This document shows positions 7,916 through 17,528 of a stretch of DNA of 64,000 bases, one piece after another. Each line of letters starts with the position of its first letter. The first letter of the stretch is position 1. The DNA is taken from positions 124,001 through 188,000 of the forward strand of contig NZ_JAPJBQ010000005.1 of NCBI RefSeq assembly GCF_026421305.1, in the 5' to 3' direction. Position numbers and translations under genes: made by a program. Under the pieces are notes generated by a model. That model was given only the letters and a program-made list of their open reading frames with translations, had not been told where the DNA came from and ran no database searches. This DNA is from Dyella silvae. Its GTDB lineage: Bacteria; Pseudomonadota; Gammaproteobacteria; Xanthomonadales; Rhodanobacteraceae.

Positions 7916-8857
7916 TCAGCGCACGTATAGATCGGCGTTCTTGTCCTGCGCCGCGCGCCCGTTGAGGTTCTGCTGCATCCATTCTTCGTGACTTAACTGA
8001 AACTCAGGAACCGAATGCGGATAAAGCAGATCGCCCCACGTCGACCTGACCCTGGTGGCGTACGTCGGGCATGTGTCCGCCCGTTCCTCGGGAAGGCCCA
8101 TTTTTGTCACGACGCTGAGGAAGTCGGCTGGGGCACTGCCATACAGGATGCAGAGCAGGTTGAAATGGCGTTGTTTGCCTATTTCGTGTTCATCGGCAAA
8201 CACAGCCAGATCGTATTTGCCGTCATCTTCTGCCAAAAAGGTGCCCGCGTAATTCAGGCTGTTCTCCACCGTGCCGCGGACTTCGTTATGGTCGATGTAT
8301 TGCAGCAGCATCACCGCGGCGAACTCGTCGGCGGCGGTTTCCTCGCGACCGGTGATTGGCAGCTTCAATTGATCGATTAACGCGTGTCCGAGTTCATGCA
8401 GAAGAATGAAGCGGAGGGCGCCGATCAGGTATTCCTGGGGAAAATCCTTGCTCAGCTGTTCTTCCCGCGCCATCTTCTTACCCGTGGAGAGAATATCGTT
8501 GGCTAGCTCGTAGCAGAGCACAAGCTCTGCCTTGGGCGCGAAGTAGTACGCATTGGTATCGCCGCATTCCGCTGCGACAAAATGGATCGGCTGAGGTAGT
8601 AGAAACGTACCGTCGATGGCCTGGATTTCCGTCAGCTGATGAAACAGATCCAGGTTGCGCAACATGTCATACGCGGGCACGAGCTTGGGGTCGTGAGGGG
8701 GTACGTATTCGTATGTGAACGGCACTCCCTGCGGTTCGTCTTGATCTGCAGTGTGCTCAGCATGATGCTTAGCCCACCAGACGATTGCCGCAGTGCCAAG
8801 AAGAAGGCAAGCGCAGATAAAAGCTGCGAATTTGCGGCTTTGTCCTTTTTCGTTCAT
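7916..8857 (-). CDS. DUF4344-type putative metallopeptidase, membrane anchored
   Basis: A predicted zinc metallopeptidase of 313 residues with one N-terminal membrane anchor (KFAAFICACLLLGTAAIVWW), so the catalytic part probably lies outside the cytoplasm. The HELGH zinc motif is in ILLHELGHALIDQLKLPITG and is followed by REETAADEFAAVML, where EE/D residues can supply the third ligand; this arrangement is the DUF4344 signature. ATG at 8857 is chosen because AAAGGAA lies just upstream and the protein then starts at the anchor. The longer frame to 8977 adds an unlikely arginine-rich tail. Substrate unknown. Confidence 0.8.
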   Translation of the reverse strand: MNEKGQSRKFAAFICACLLLGTAAIVWWAKHHAEHTADQDEPQGVPFTYEYVPPHDPKLVPAYDMLRNLDLFHQLTEIQAIDGTFLLPQPIHFVAAECGDTNAYYFAPKAELVLCYELANDILSTGKKMAREEQLSKDFPQEYLIGALRFILLHELGHALIDQLKLPITGREETAADEFAAVMLLQYIDHNEVRGTVENSLNYAGTFLAEDDGKYDLAVFADEHEIGKQRHFNLLCILYGSAPADFLSVVTKMGLPEERADTCPTYATRVRSTWGDLLYPHSVPEFQLSHEEWMQQNLNGRAAQDKNADLYVR

Positions 8858-9091
8858 GAAAGTTTCCTTTGACGCCTTTTCTTTGCCATTGGGAGACGGC
8901 GCGATTCGTCGCCGGTACCGGCTGGCGCAAGGGATATCGAGCGGCCGGCGCATCAGGCGTGATCGCCCTGCGGTCACACTCGAACGGGCATGCTAAGAGC
9001 GAGCTTGGCGCCAAACCATGAGAAACGTCTGATTGCGTCGGAAGGCGCATGGCCGGATGGGGCCGGTTCTGGTGCGGGCGTTCCGTCGGCG

Positions 9092-12000
9092 CTATTTCTC
9101 GATGCGGTAGTTCAGCGCGGCGCGGCTGAAGTCCGTAGCGTTTTGCGCTTCGAAATTCCAGCGCGCATTGAAGTGATAGCGCAAGGTGATGACCTGGCCC
9201 GGATCGAACAGGCCCACGCCGTAACTGATGTACAGGCGTGGCGAGAGATATTTGCCCACGGTAAACGCCGAGCCGCCATTGAGCGCGTCGCTGTTGCTCA
9301 CGCCGATATCATCGATGCCCAGGCGCGAGCCGATGTTCTTCGCCAGCAAGTTGCCGGCGGCGGAACCCAGTGCCTGCGCGGCCGCATTCACCTTGCTGGT
9401 ATCGCCGCTCTTCACCTGGTTCAGAGGCTTGCCTGTGACCAGATAAGAGAGCGCATCGGACTGGTCCATCACTGGCTGCGAGAACACCGTGAGCACCGGC
9501 CGCTTGGCCGTGCCGGTGACATTGAGACCTACTTGCTGGCCATCGTCGACGGTGGCGTTGGGGTTGATCTTGCGGACAGCGCGAATATTGAGGCCGGGAT
9601 TGTCGATGGGGGTGGTCGCAAACAACAGCTGACCGCGATCGATCTGCAGGTTCTGGCCGTAGGCTTTGTAAGTGCCGTCAACCAGAATCTGGCCCTGTCC
9701 GGTCGTGACGTGCCCCGGGCGTTCGCTGACCACCAGCTGGCCGCGCAGATGGCCATCCAGGCCCATGCCTGCCAGATGGGTCTTGTCGCCGAGATTGACC
9801 GTGACCGTGGCGGTGATCGGCGTGCGGCTGGCTTGTTCCTGCGCTTGCTTGTCGTCCACCACCACGATGTCAGGCGATGCCTTGGTGGCGCCGGCGCCTG
9901 GCAATTTGTCCAGGTTCACATCGGCACTGTCGACGGTGATGCTGCCGGTGAGGTCCAGCCCATCGACACTGTGGCGCAATGCCAGGTCGGGCGAAACAGC
10001 CACCTTGGCTGATGGAATGTCGACTGCAGTGACCTTGCTGCCCTTCACCGTCAGCACGTTCTGTGCATCGGTGCCCAGCGATGCACTGCCTTGCAGTGCA
10101 AGGCTGCCTTCACCCGAGCGCACGGCGCCGTCAATCTGGAAATGCTGTGCATCGGTCGTGCGCACGGTGACATGGCCCTGATTGAGCTTGAGGCCCATGG
10201 CGGGGATTTCCGCAGCGAAATCGCTAATGCCGGCCTGGCCGTTGATGGCGGGCTGCGAGACTGTGCCGCCGAGCTCGAAATCGCCGTTGATGGCGCCTTT
10301 GGGGCTCACCACCGAGGTAGTGAATATTTCAAGCAGCGCGAGGTTGCTCGTGTGCACAGCGACGCGTCCGTTGAGCGCTTGCTGTGCACCGCTGATGGTG
10401 GCCTGGCCATCCAGCCGCCCCTGGTTGGTTAGTCCAGCGTGCAGCTCGATGCGCTGATTGGCGGGGCTTAGCTGTGCGTTGAGCGTGAGATTGTTGTACG
10501 TGATCAGCGGCTCGTCGGGACGGTCGGCATAAGCGATGGCGCCTTTTGCCGAGGTGATCGACGCGGTGCCGTTCAATGCACCGGCCGTGTTGCGACGAAC
10601 CTGACCATCACCTTCGAGCGTGCCTGCCACGCGCATCGGTACCTTGCTGCTGCTGACCGCGCTCAGCAGCAGCGCGATGGGCATGTTGCGCAGGCGATAG
10701 CTGGCATCGAGATTACCGGCCTTATCCTGTTTGGCTGCAGCGCACAGCAGCGGATCGCCGGCGGTGAGGCACAGTTCCGACAGGTTCATGGCGCCATCGT
10801 TGTACGACAGCGATGTGGGCTGCTGAAGCCGCCAACGCGGCAGTCCGGCAAGATCGACATTGAGCGCGGACAGCGAGCCATTCCATGCGGAACCCTTCAG
10901 GCTGCCGCTGATGGCAAGGTCGGTGGTGAGTGGCGAGCCGTGGGCGCTCAGCGTGAGATGGTGGCGTTCAGCCGTGCCATCACCACGCACATCGACCTGG
11001 CTGAAGTTGAGTCCGCCTGCGTTGACGCCACCGGCGCGCAGGTCGAGTTTGCCGCCGGGATGACTGATGTCGGGCACGTCCGCGAGCAGACGCAGGCTGT
11101 CGATATGTTGTCCCGCATAGCTCAGCGCTTGTCCTTGCAGGTTCGCATCGACGGCGAGCTTCGGGTGCTTGCCGCGAACCTGGATGTTGCCTTGCAGTCG
11201 GCCGGCGGCGTCAGGCAACCAGTCGCCAAGCGTGGCGATGGCGAGTTTGATGGTGACGTCGTTGCTGTTGCCGGGGCGAGCTTCGATCACCGCATCACTG
11301 CTACCGGACATCAGATGCAGCTTGCCCTCGACGACACCTTCCGGCGGCAGGTGCAGCTTGCCGTCGCCGCGCACGGTACGGTCGCGCAGGCGGCCGTCCA
11401 GTTTGCGGATCTCCAGCGTGACGTCGGGATGGTCTTGTGGCAGCGAGCCCTGCGTGGCGATATCGAAATCCAGCGAACCGTTCCACCTGGCCAGCAGATG
11501 GCCGGGGTCAAACTTCTTGGCAGTCGCTTCGAGTTGCCAGGCCAGGGCAGGCTGCAAGGTGATGGTGCCGTTAGTCTGCAGTTCGCCCTGCGGTTGCTTG
11601 ACGGTGAGTTCGTTCAGATGGAGCAGCTTCTGCGTGCCGTCGAGATTGAGCTTGATGTCGGCCAGCTGATCCGGTGGGCCAATGGCCAGTGCGCTTTCGG
11701 CGTGGAACTGATCGGGGCTGCCGCTTGCGTGAAGATGGCCGTGACTAAGCAGCAGCTGCCCAACCATCTGCTCGGGCAGTTCGATCGCTTTCCAGTCGAC
11801 GGCAAGGTCGGCAGTCAAAGGCTGCTTGCCGAGTTGCACCGCGCCGCGCGCGGCAACGTTGCCTTTGAACTGCGCGGAGCTCAGGCCAAGCTGCTCTAAC
11901 GTCAGCGTGTTGAAATCGTCACTGAAGCGCGCGCTCAAGGGCTGCAGTTGCAGCTGATAGTCGTTGAGGCCGAGCTGGCCGGTGAGCGTGCCGCTGCGCC

Positions 12001-12877
12001 GATCGCCCTGGCCACTCACGGCGATAGCGAGGCCAGTCAGCGAGCTGTCGCCCAGCAGCGGTTTCGGGTTGAAGCGCGGTGCATCGAGGCGAGCGGTCCA
12101 CGCGTAGTTGCCGCTCTGTGCAAGTTGCAGTTGCAGATGTGCGGCCATGGGCTGCGCGAGCTGCAGATCGAGATGGGCCTGCTTGCCGTCGCCGCGCGCC
12201 TGCAGTTCGCCCGCGTATTCGGTGCCGCTAACGGTCCATGAAAAGTCGACCTTGCCATCGCCGCGGTAGTTGCCACCGACGATGATGCTACCGGTGAGAT
12301 CCGCATGGCCGTCCGGCGCGCGCAACGCCAGCTGACGCAGTTCGATGCCGCGGCCGGTCCATCGGCCGACCACATCGAGCGAATCGGAAGCGAACAGGGG
12401 CTGGCCTTCCTGCGCGATCTTCACCGTGCCCACATGGGCGCGATCGAGCACCATGTTGATCGGCGGCTGCCATGAAAAACTGCTTTTTGATTGGTCAGGT
12501 TCGCTCTTAGGTAGCTCTACTTCTACGCCATCCGCATTGAGGCCGAGCACGTGCAGCCGTTTGCGCAGCAGCGATCGCGCACGCAAATCCAGATGAGCCT
12601 TCGCCACTTTGACATCGAGACCGCTGCCGTCGGCGTAACGCAGGCCGGTGAGATCGAGTGGACCCACCAGACGGCCCTGCGCCGATTGCACCGTGAGTGC
12701 ACCGTTGGTGAGTGCCTCGGCACGAGCCAGCGCGAAGCGCAAACCGGGCGCCGTGCCCAGTAGCCAGACGACGAAGGCCGCCAGCAACAGCACCAGTGTG
12801 GCCAGTGTCAGTAGCGTCCAGCGTAGCCAGCGGAAGCGCGGTCGGGGCGCGGAGGGGGAGGGTGTGGCGGCAGTCAT
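9092..12877 (-). CDS. tamB: Translocation and assembly module inner-membrane protein TamB (DUF490)
   Basis: A large (1261-residue) periplasm-spanning protein that works with TamA in outer-membrane assembly and, as a bridge-like AsmA-clan protein, in phospholipid transport to the outer membrane. One N-terminal membrane anchor (WTLLTLATLVLLLAAFVVWLL, partial) is followed by long beta-rich repeats, and the C-terminal DUF490 domain ends with LNYRIEK. Length matches E. coli TamB (about 1259). It starts 10 bases after the tamA stop and is surely co-transcribed with it. Confidence 0.93.
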   Translation of the reverse strand: MTAATPSPSAPRPRFRWLRWTLLTLATLVLLLAAFVVWLLGTAPGLRFALARAEALTNGALTVQSAQGRLVGPLDLTGLRYADGSGLDVKVAKAHLDLRARSLLRKRLHVLGLNADGVEVELPKSEPDQSKSSFSWQPPINMVLDRAHVGTVKIAQEGQPLFASDSLDVVGRWTGRGIELRQLALRAPDGHADLTGSIIVGGNYRGDGKVDFSWTVSGTEYAGELQARGDGKQAHLDLQLAQPMAAHLQLQLAQSGNYAWTARLDAPRFNPKPLLGDSSLTGLAIAVSGQGDRRSGTLTGQLGLNDYQLQLQPLSARFSDDFNTLTLEQLGLSSAQFKGNVAARGAVQLGKQPLTADLAVDWKAIELPEQMVGQLLLSHGHLHASGSPDQFHAESALAIGPPDQLADIKLNLDGTQKLLHLNELTVKQPQGELQTNGTITLQPALAWQLEATAKKFDPGHLLARWNGSLDFDIATQGSLPQDHPDVTLEIRKLDGRLRDRTVRGDGKLHLPPEGVVEGKLHLMSGSSDAVIEARPGNSNDVTIKLAIATLGDWLPDAAGRLQGNIQVRGKHPKLAVDANLQGQALSYAGQHIDSLRLLADVPDISHPGGKLDLRAGGVNAGGLNFSQVDVRGDGTAERHHLTLSAHGSPLTTDLAISGSLKGSAWNGSLSALNVDLAGLPRWRLQQPTSLSYNDGAMNLSELCLTAGDPLLCAAAKQDKAGNLDASYRLRNMPIALLLSAVSSSKVPMRVAGTLEGDGQVRRNTAGALNGTASITSAKGAIAYADRPDEPLITYNNLTLNAQLSPANQRIELHAGLTNQGRLDGQATISGAQQALNGRVAVHTSNLALLEIFTTSVVSPKGAINGDFELGGTVSQPAINGQAGISDFAAEIPAMGLKLNQGHVTVRTTDAQHFQIDGAVRSGEGSLALQGSASLGTDAQNVLTVKGSKVTAVDIPSAKVAVSPDLALRHSVDGLDLTGSITVDSADVNLDKLPGAGATKASPDIVVVDDKQAQEQASRTPITATVTVNLGDKTHLAGMGLDGHLRGQLVVSERPGHVTTGQGQILVDGTYKAYGQNLQIDRGQLLFATTPIDNPGLNIRAVRKINPNATVDDGQQVGLNVTGTAKRPVLTVFSQPVMDQSDALSYLVTGKPLNQVKSGDTSKVNAAAQALGSAAGNLLAKNIGSRLGIDDIGVSNSDALNGGSAFTVGKYLSPRLYISYGVGLFDPGQVITLRYHFNARWNFEAQNATDFSRAALNYRIEK

Positions 12878-12887
12878 CGTAGCGTTC

Positions 12888-14648
12888 TCACAAATCCGGT
12901 CCGATCACTACGTGGAGTTCCACGCCGTGGTCATCCGGGTTGTGTACCGGCGTGGCGACATCTACCCGGATCATACCCACCGGCGACAACCAGCGTACGC
13001 CCAGGCCGGCGCCGACCTTGGGCCGGTAATCGGTGCCGTCAAAGGCGTTGCCGGCGTCGACAAACGCGGCCATGCCCCATTGCTTCGTGAAGTAATGCTC
13101 CACCTCGGAGCTGCCGACAAGCAGATTCTTGCCGCCGATCACGCGGCCGTAGGCGTTCTTGGGGCCGATGCTCTGGTAACCGTAGCCGCGCACGGAACGA
13201 TCGCCGCCGGCGAAGAATCGCAATTGCGGTGGCAGGGAGCTGAAGTCGTTGGTCCACGTGACGCCCGCCGAGCTGCGCAGAATCAGGCGATTGTTGCCCC
13301 AGAAGCTGTCGATCCACTTGCCGTCGGCGGTGACCTGGCTGAAGGCAGCGTTGGACAGTAACCCACCGACGGTACTGCGTGCGCTGAACGTGAGCGACCA
13401 GCCATTGCGAACGAACACGGGGTTGTCGCCGGATTTGCGCGACAACGATGCCTCTGGATAGAACAGATTGCTGCTGCCGTGTTCAATGCCCGGTGCATCG
13501 GCGGACTCACCGTTCTTCTGTCCCACCGTGAAGGTGCCATCGAGCGCATGGACACCCATGGTGCGTACCCAGCCGTGCCACTGGCGGGTTTCATTGGCGA
13601 CCAATTCCAGTGTCTTTGATTTCGAGGTATCGGTATTGGAGTCGCGATACGTCGCGCCATAGTTGAAGCTGCGCTGGTTGGAACCGGGCAGGGGGACGGA
13701 GTAGAGCGTGGCGATCGTCTTCAGGTTCTGCGAGATCACCAGCTCGTTCTTCCACTTGTGACCGCGGCGATTCACCCAGCGCTGTTCGTTGCCAATGCGT
13801 ACGCCAATGCCGGTGTCGGTGCCGTAGAAGGGGCCGCCGGTGTAGACGCTGCGTTTGGCGGGCGCAAGCTCCACCTTCACATCGACGACGCCGTTCTTCT
13901 TGTCGTCGATATCGGGCAGTACGTTCACCACCGAGAAGTAGTCGGCGCCGTTCAAAGCCTGTTGCAGTTGCAGCAGCTTTTCCTGCGAAAAATAGTCGCC
14001 CGGCTTGAAGGGCACGTAGCGTTGCAGGAAACCTTCGCGGAACTGCGAGCCGTCAAAGTGCACCTGGCCGAAGCGGTAGCGCGAGCCCACTTCCCAGGCG
14101 AGATGAATCACCGCGCTGCGTTCCCCGCGATTCACTTCCACACGGCGGGTGACCAGCCGCGCGTCGAGAAAGCCGTTTGCGGTGAGCGCGCCGCTCAGGG
14201 CGTCGCGTGCCGAGTCGTAGTCACCGTCATTGAGCGTCTGCCCCTTGAAGTTCTCGATGGCGCGCCTGGCCCGGCGGATGGCCGGAATCGCGGCCGCTTG
14301 CGCGTCGAGCTTGATATCCACGGCCGTCACTGTGACCGGCTGGCCGGGCGTCACGTGTAGCGTCACCCGCCAGTTGTTACCCACCGGTTCGAGCTGCCCC
14401 TGCACGTTGGCTTCGTAGTAGCCATAAGGCTGCAGTGAGCTCCTGGCCTGGTCGAGTGCCTGGCTATAGAGGCGGCGCATCTGCGCTTCGGTCACTTCGC
14501 GATTGGCGTAGGCAGCAACATCGACGCCTGAAGCCACCGCAGTCTTGAGCGGATCGTCAACGCCATCCACCACCAGCTGTACGCCCGCATGCGCAAGCAT
14601 GGGGAGCAGCCACAGCAGCAGTAGTGTCAGGCGTCGAAGTCGGCGCAT
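12888..14648 (-). CDS. tamA: Translocation and assembly module outer-membrane protein TamA (Omp85 family)
   Basis: Omp85-family beta-barrel partner of TamB. ATG at 14648 gives 586 residues and a clean signal peptide (LTLLLLWLLPMLAHAG); the open frame runs further upstream but without signal features. POTRA-like repeats occupy roughly residues 20-260 and a 16-strand barrel the rest, with the Omp85 RF/RGY element in GGDRSVRGYGYQSIGP and a barrel end at LHVVIGPDL. It is the first gene of tamA-tamB, downstream of the terminator at 14670-14706 that ends the preceding glucan synthase transcript. Confidence 0.92.
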   Translation of the reverse strand: MRRLRRLTLLLLWLLPMLAHAGVQLVVDGVDDPLKTAVASGVDVAAYANREVTEAQMRRLYSQALDQARSSLQPYGYYEANVQGQLEPVGNNWRVTLHVTPGQPVTVTAVDIKLDAQAAAIPAIRRARRAIENFKGQTLNDGDYDSARDALSGALTANGFLDARLVTRRVEVNRGERSAVIHLAWEVGSRYRFGQVHFDGSQFREGFLQRYVPFKPGDYFSQEKLLQLQQALNGADYFSVVNVLPDIDDKKNGVVDVKVELAPAKRSVYTGGPFYGTDTGIGVRIGNEQRWVNRRGHKWKNELVISQNLKTIATLYSVPLPGSNQRSFNYGATYRDSNTDTSKSKTLELVANETRQWHGWVRTMGVHALDGTFTVGQKNGESADAPGIEHGSSNLFYPEASLSRKSGDNPVFVRNGWSLTFSARSTVGGLLSNAAFSQVTADGKWIDSFWGNNRLILRSSAGVTWTNDFSSLPPQLRFFAGGDRSVRGYGYQSIGPKNAYGRVIGGKNLLVGSSEVEHYFTKQWGMAAFVDAGNAFDGTDYRPKVGAGLGVRWLSPVGMIRVDVATPVHNPDDHGVELHVVIGPDL

Positions 14649-14669
14649 CCGATCCTGGTTCCGTCCTGG

Positions 14670-14706
14670 AAAAAGGGGCGCACGTGTGATGAAACACGTG
14701 CGCCCC
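14670..14706 (-). terminator. Intrinsic terminator of the glucan synthase gene
   Basis: A perfect 13-bp stem (GGGGCGCACGTGT with ACACGTGCGCCCC, 6-base loop) is followed on the minus strand by TTTTT. It lies between the glucan synthase stop (14765) and the tamA start (14648), so tamA must have its own promoter downstream of it or depend on read-through. Confidence 0.85.
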
Positions 14707-14764
14707 AAGCTTAGCCGATCATGTGGCGGGCGCTGGTGAAGGGCGTCCCGCTGAAGGTCGGATA

Positions 14765-17389
14765 TCAGCCCGCCTTGTCGCCGGCCTTGTGCGCAATCCA
14801 CGCGCCGATAACGGCCGACACGTACGGAATGGACTGCGCTGCCAGGATGAACATCCACAGCGTGCCTTCGATGTACTGCGTGCCGAAGCGCATCCCCATG
14901 CCGATGATGCAGCCGAGCAGGGCGATGGCCATGAGGAACTCTTCGCGCACCGGAGCGAAGGCCGCAAAATTGCTGCCGCCAAGGCGGCGGCTCTTGGCCG
15001 TCACCACGAACGACGTCTTCTCACGCGTCAGGCCATGCAGGATGCCGCGCGCGATGGCGTGCGACAGGCCCATGCTGGCCAGTGACGCCATCAACGTGTC
15101 GTACCAGCCGCATGGGACGCGGGCGCGGTACAGCACGATGCCGAAAATGGCTTTGGCAAAGAAGAAGCCGATCACCGGAATCAGGAACAGCTGCATCGGC
15201 AAGCTGAACAAGGTCGGGAACGCCACCATGCCCGCGGTCCAGAAGAGCGCCATCATGGTGAAGATCAGGTGCAGCGCATCGGCAAACCAGCTGAACCAGC
15301 CGGTGAGGAAGTGGAAGCGCTGACCGCCGGAGAGCGGACCCCTCTTGGTCATCCAGTCCCAACGGCCCTTGAGGATCTGCATGGCGCCGAAGGCCCAGCG
15401 GTAGCGCTGGCTCTTGTACGCCTTGAAGTCGGCCGGGGTGAGGCCCACGCCCATCAGCTCATCGACGTACACCAGCTCGTAGCCGGCGTGCATCAGGCGC
15501 AGGCCGAGCTCGGCGTCTTCGCAGATGGTCCACTCGGACCAGCCGCCGGTGCCTTCCAGCGCCGAGCGGCGCACCATGGTCATGGTGCCGTGCTGGATGA
15601 TGGCATTGCGCTCGTTGCGATGGTGCATGCCGATGCGGAAGAAGCCGTCGTACTCCCACGCGGTCATGCGGCGGAAGCGGTTGTGTTCGAAGTCGCGATG
15701 CGCCTGCGGGCACTGCACCACGGCCACCTTCGGGTCGTGGAAGTAGCCGGTAAGCGAGGCGAGCCAGTCTTCGCGCACCACGTAGTCGGCATCGATCACC
15801 GCCACCACGTCGGCGCTCGGGTCGGTTTCCTTCAGGCCGAAGTTGAGCGCACCGGCCTTGTAGCCCGGCCACGGCTCCAGATGGAAGAAGCGGAACTTGC
15901 TGCCGAGCTTTTCGCAGTATTCCTGCACCGGCTTCCAGATCGCCGGGTCCTTGGTGTTGTTGTCGATCACCAGGACTTCGTAGTTTTCATACTTGAGCGC
16001 GGCCAGCGAATCGAGCGTGACGATCACCATCTCCGGCGGCTCGTTGTAGCAGGCCAGGTGGATGGATACGAACGGCTGTTTCTCCACCGGGTCGGGCTGC
16101 AGCATGCCGGCATGGCGTACCCAGTTGCGGCGCCACAGCACTTCGGTGAACTCGAAGCCGTTGATGAGAAGGATGGCGAGAATGGCGATCTGGGCCGGGA
16201 ACAGCAGCACCAGCATGGTCCAGTCGACCCAGCTCAGGTAAAAGTTGAACGGCAGTGTGGCCGACCACACGATCAGGCCGCAGGCGAGCTGGATCAGCGC
16301 GCAGAAGAAGAAGCGGCCCATCAGCTTGAAGCGGCTATAGCGGCTGGCGAACCAGATCATCGGGATCAGCGCCAGCAAGCTGGCAGCCAGCGCCTTCCAC
16401 GGCCAGCCGGTGTCTTCCGTTACCGGGCCGGTGAACGGGAACTTCGGCTGACGGTCGGCATTGAACATGCCCCAGTACGCTTCGGTGCGGCCCGACAGCG
16501 CCTCTTTCCAGGGCTGGTCGAAGGCTTCCATGACGTAGTAATCGATGTTGCGCTTCTTGGCTTCGTTGAACCAGGTGCGCAGGAAGATCGCTTCGTTGGA
16601 CACCGATGGGTCGGCGTACTTGAAGCGGTCACCGTTCGAGGGCCAGCCGATTTCGCCGATCACGATGGGCTTGCCGGGGAACATCTTCTGCAGCGATTCG
16701 TAACTGCCCAGCACATCCGCCACGGCCGGGAACGCATCCAGCCCTCTGCCAGGGCCGGTCACCGGAATGCCGTTCCAGTACGGGAACAGATGCACGGTGA
16801 TGAAGTCGACGTGCTCGGCCAGTTCGGGATACTTCAGCCACATGCCAATGGGCTCGGCAATCGACACCGGCTGGTGGATCGCCGCGCGCACGCGGTCGGC
16901 ATAGGCCATCAGCTGTTCGGGCGGCACGTCGTTGCGAAACAGCACCTCGTTGCCCACCAGTACGCGATTGATCGTGCCGCTGTAGCGGCGCGCCTGGGCG
17001 ATGAGCGTGTCGAGTTCCTGCTCGTTTCTGTCGAGACGGCGATCGATCCATGCGCCAGCCATCACCTGCAGGCCTTCCTTCTCGGCCAGGCGGGATACCT
17101 GCGGATTTTCCAGCATCGAATAGGTGCGGATGCGCGGGCTGTACTGGTGAATCAGCTTGAGGTCGTCGGCGATTTCGTCCTCAGAGGGGAAATTCTGTTT
17201 CAGCGGGCTCTGGTAACGCTGGAACGCCGACAACGCAAAGCCGCCGATGGGACCTTTCCAGTCCTCGGGACCATGCGGCAGATTGCTCCACCACCAGAGG
17301 CCGATGTTCATGGCAGCCACGATCAAGGCAAGCAGAGTAGCGGTGAGCAGCGGATGCCGGCTGTCGTGGTGGGTTGATGCGATGCTCAA
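14765..17389 (-). CDS. GH17-GT2 fusion, beta-glucan synthase of the NdvB type
   Basis: An inner-membrane enzyme expected to polymerise beta-(1,3)-linked glucan from UDP-glucose and remodel it, as for Pseudomonas NdvB-type proteins of similar size. The 874 residues show an N-terminal membrane anchor (15-35) and a GH17 domain with the two catalytic glutamates in VGNEVL (E148) and GEIGWP (E246). Two membrane segments follow (about 335-405), then a processive GT2 domain with DAD (533-535), ED (624-625) and QRYRW (661-665), and four or more C-terminal membrane segments. The minus-strand gene has a perfect palindrome in its leader (17427-17442) and a LuxR gene just upstream. It may supply periplasmic or biofilm glucan; the exact linkage is not readable from sequence. 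Confidence 0.85.
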   Translation of the reverse strand: MSIASTHHDSRHPLLTATLLALIVAAMNIGLWWWSNLPHGPEDWKGPIGGFALSAFQRYQSPLKQNFPSEDEIADDLKLIHQYSPRIRTYSMLENPQVSRLAEKEGLQVMAGAWIDRRLDRNEQELDTLIAQARRYSGTINRVLVGNEVLFRNDVPPEQLMAYADRVRAAIHQPVSIAEPIGMWLKYPELAEHVDFITVHLFPYWNGIPVTGPGRGLDAFPAVADVLGSYESLQKMFPGKPIVIGEIGWPSNGDRFKYADPSVSNEAIFLRTWFNEAKKRNIDYYVMEAFDQPWKEALSGRTEAYWGMFNADRQPKFPFTGPVTEDTGWPWKALAASLLALIPMIWFASRYSRFKLMGRFFFCALIQLACGLIVWSATLPFNFYLSWVDWTMLVLLFPAQIAILAILLINGFEFTEVLWRRNWVRHAGMLQPDPVEKQPFVSIHLACYNEPPEMVIVTLDSLAALKYENYEVLVIDNNTKDPAIWKPVQEYCEKLGSKFRFFHLEPWPGYKAGALNFGLKETDPSADVVAVIDADYVVREDWLASLTGYFHDPKVAVVQCPQAHRDFEHNRFRRMTAWEYDGFFRIGMHHRNERNAIIQHGTMTMVRRSALEGTGGWSEWTICEDAELGLRLMHAGYELVYVDELMGVGLTPADFKAYKSQRYRWAFGAMQILKGRWDWMTKRGPLSGGQRFHFLTGWFSWFADALHLIFTMMALFWTAGMVAFPTLFSLPMQLFLIPVIGFFFAKAIFGIVLYRARVPCGWYDTLMASLASMGLSHAIARGILHGLTREKTSFVVTAKSRRLGGSNFAAFAPVREEFLMAIALLGCIIGMGMRFGTQYIEGTLWMFILAAQSIPYVSAVIGAWIAHKAGDKAG

Positions 17390-17426
17390 AACGATCCCCG
17401 TGGCTGCCTCACACGAGGCCGAAAAG

Positions 17427-17442
17427 CGTTAAGAGCTTAACG
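17427..17442. promoter_or_regulatory. Palindrome CGTTAAG-AG-CTTAACG upstream of the glucan synthase
   Basis: A perfect 7-2-7 inverted repeat 38 bases upstream of the glucan synthase start codon. Position and symmetry suit a dimeric regulator; the neighbouring LuxR gene is an obvious but unproven candidate. Confidence 0.45.
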
Positions 17443-17528
17443 AGGGAGCGCATTTGGCTCAATGCAAGGCCGGGAGCATGGTCAGCACTAGGTCAGGCCT
17501 TACCCGTCTCGGGTGCCCCTGTCACCGC

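Noticed and set aside
15269-17377. A 702-codon plus-strand open frame opposite the glucan synthase
   Set aside because: A shadow of high-GC coding DNA; rich in His, Arg and Val with no domain, while the minus strand shows full GH17 and GT2 motifs.
17390-17528. An acyl-homoserine-lactone lux box for the LuxR protein
   Set aside because: The palindrome CGTTAAGAGCTTAACG does not match the lux box pattern, and the regulator lacks an autoinducer domain.
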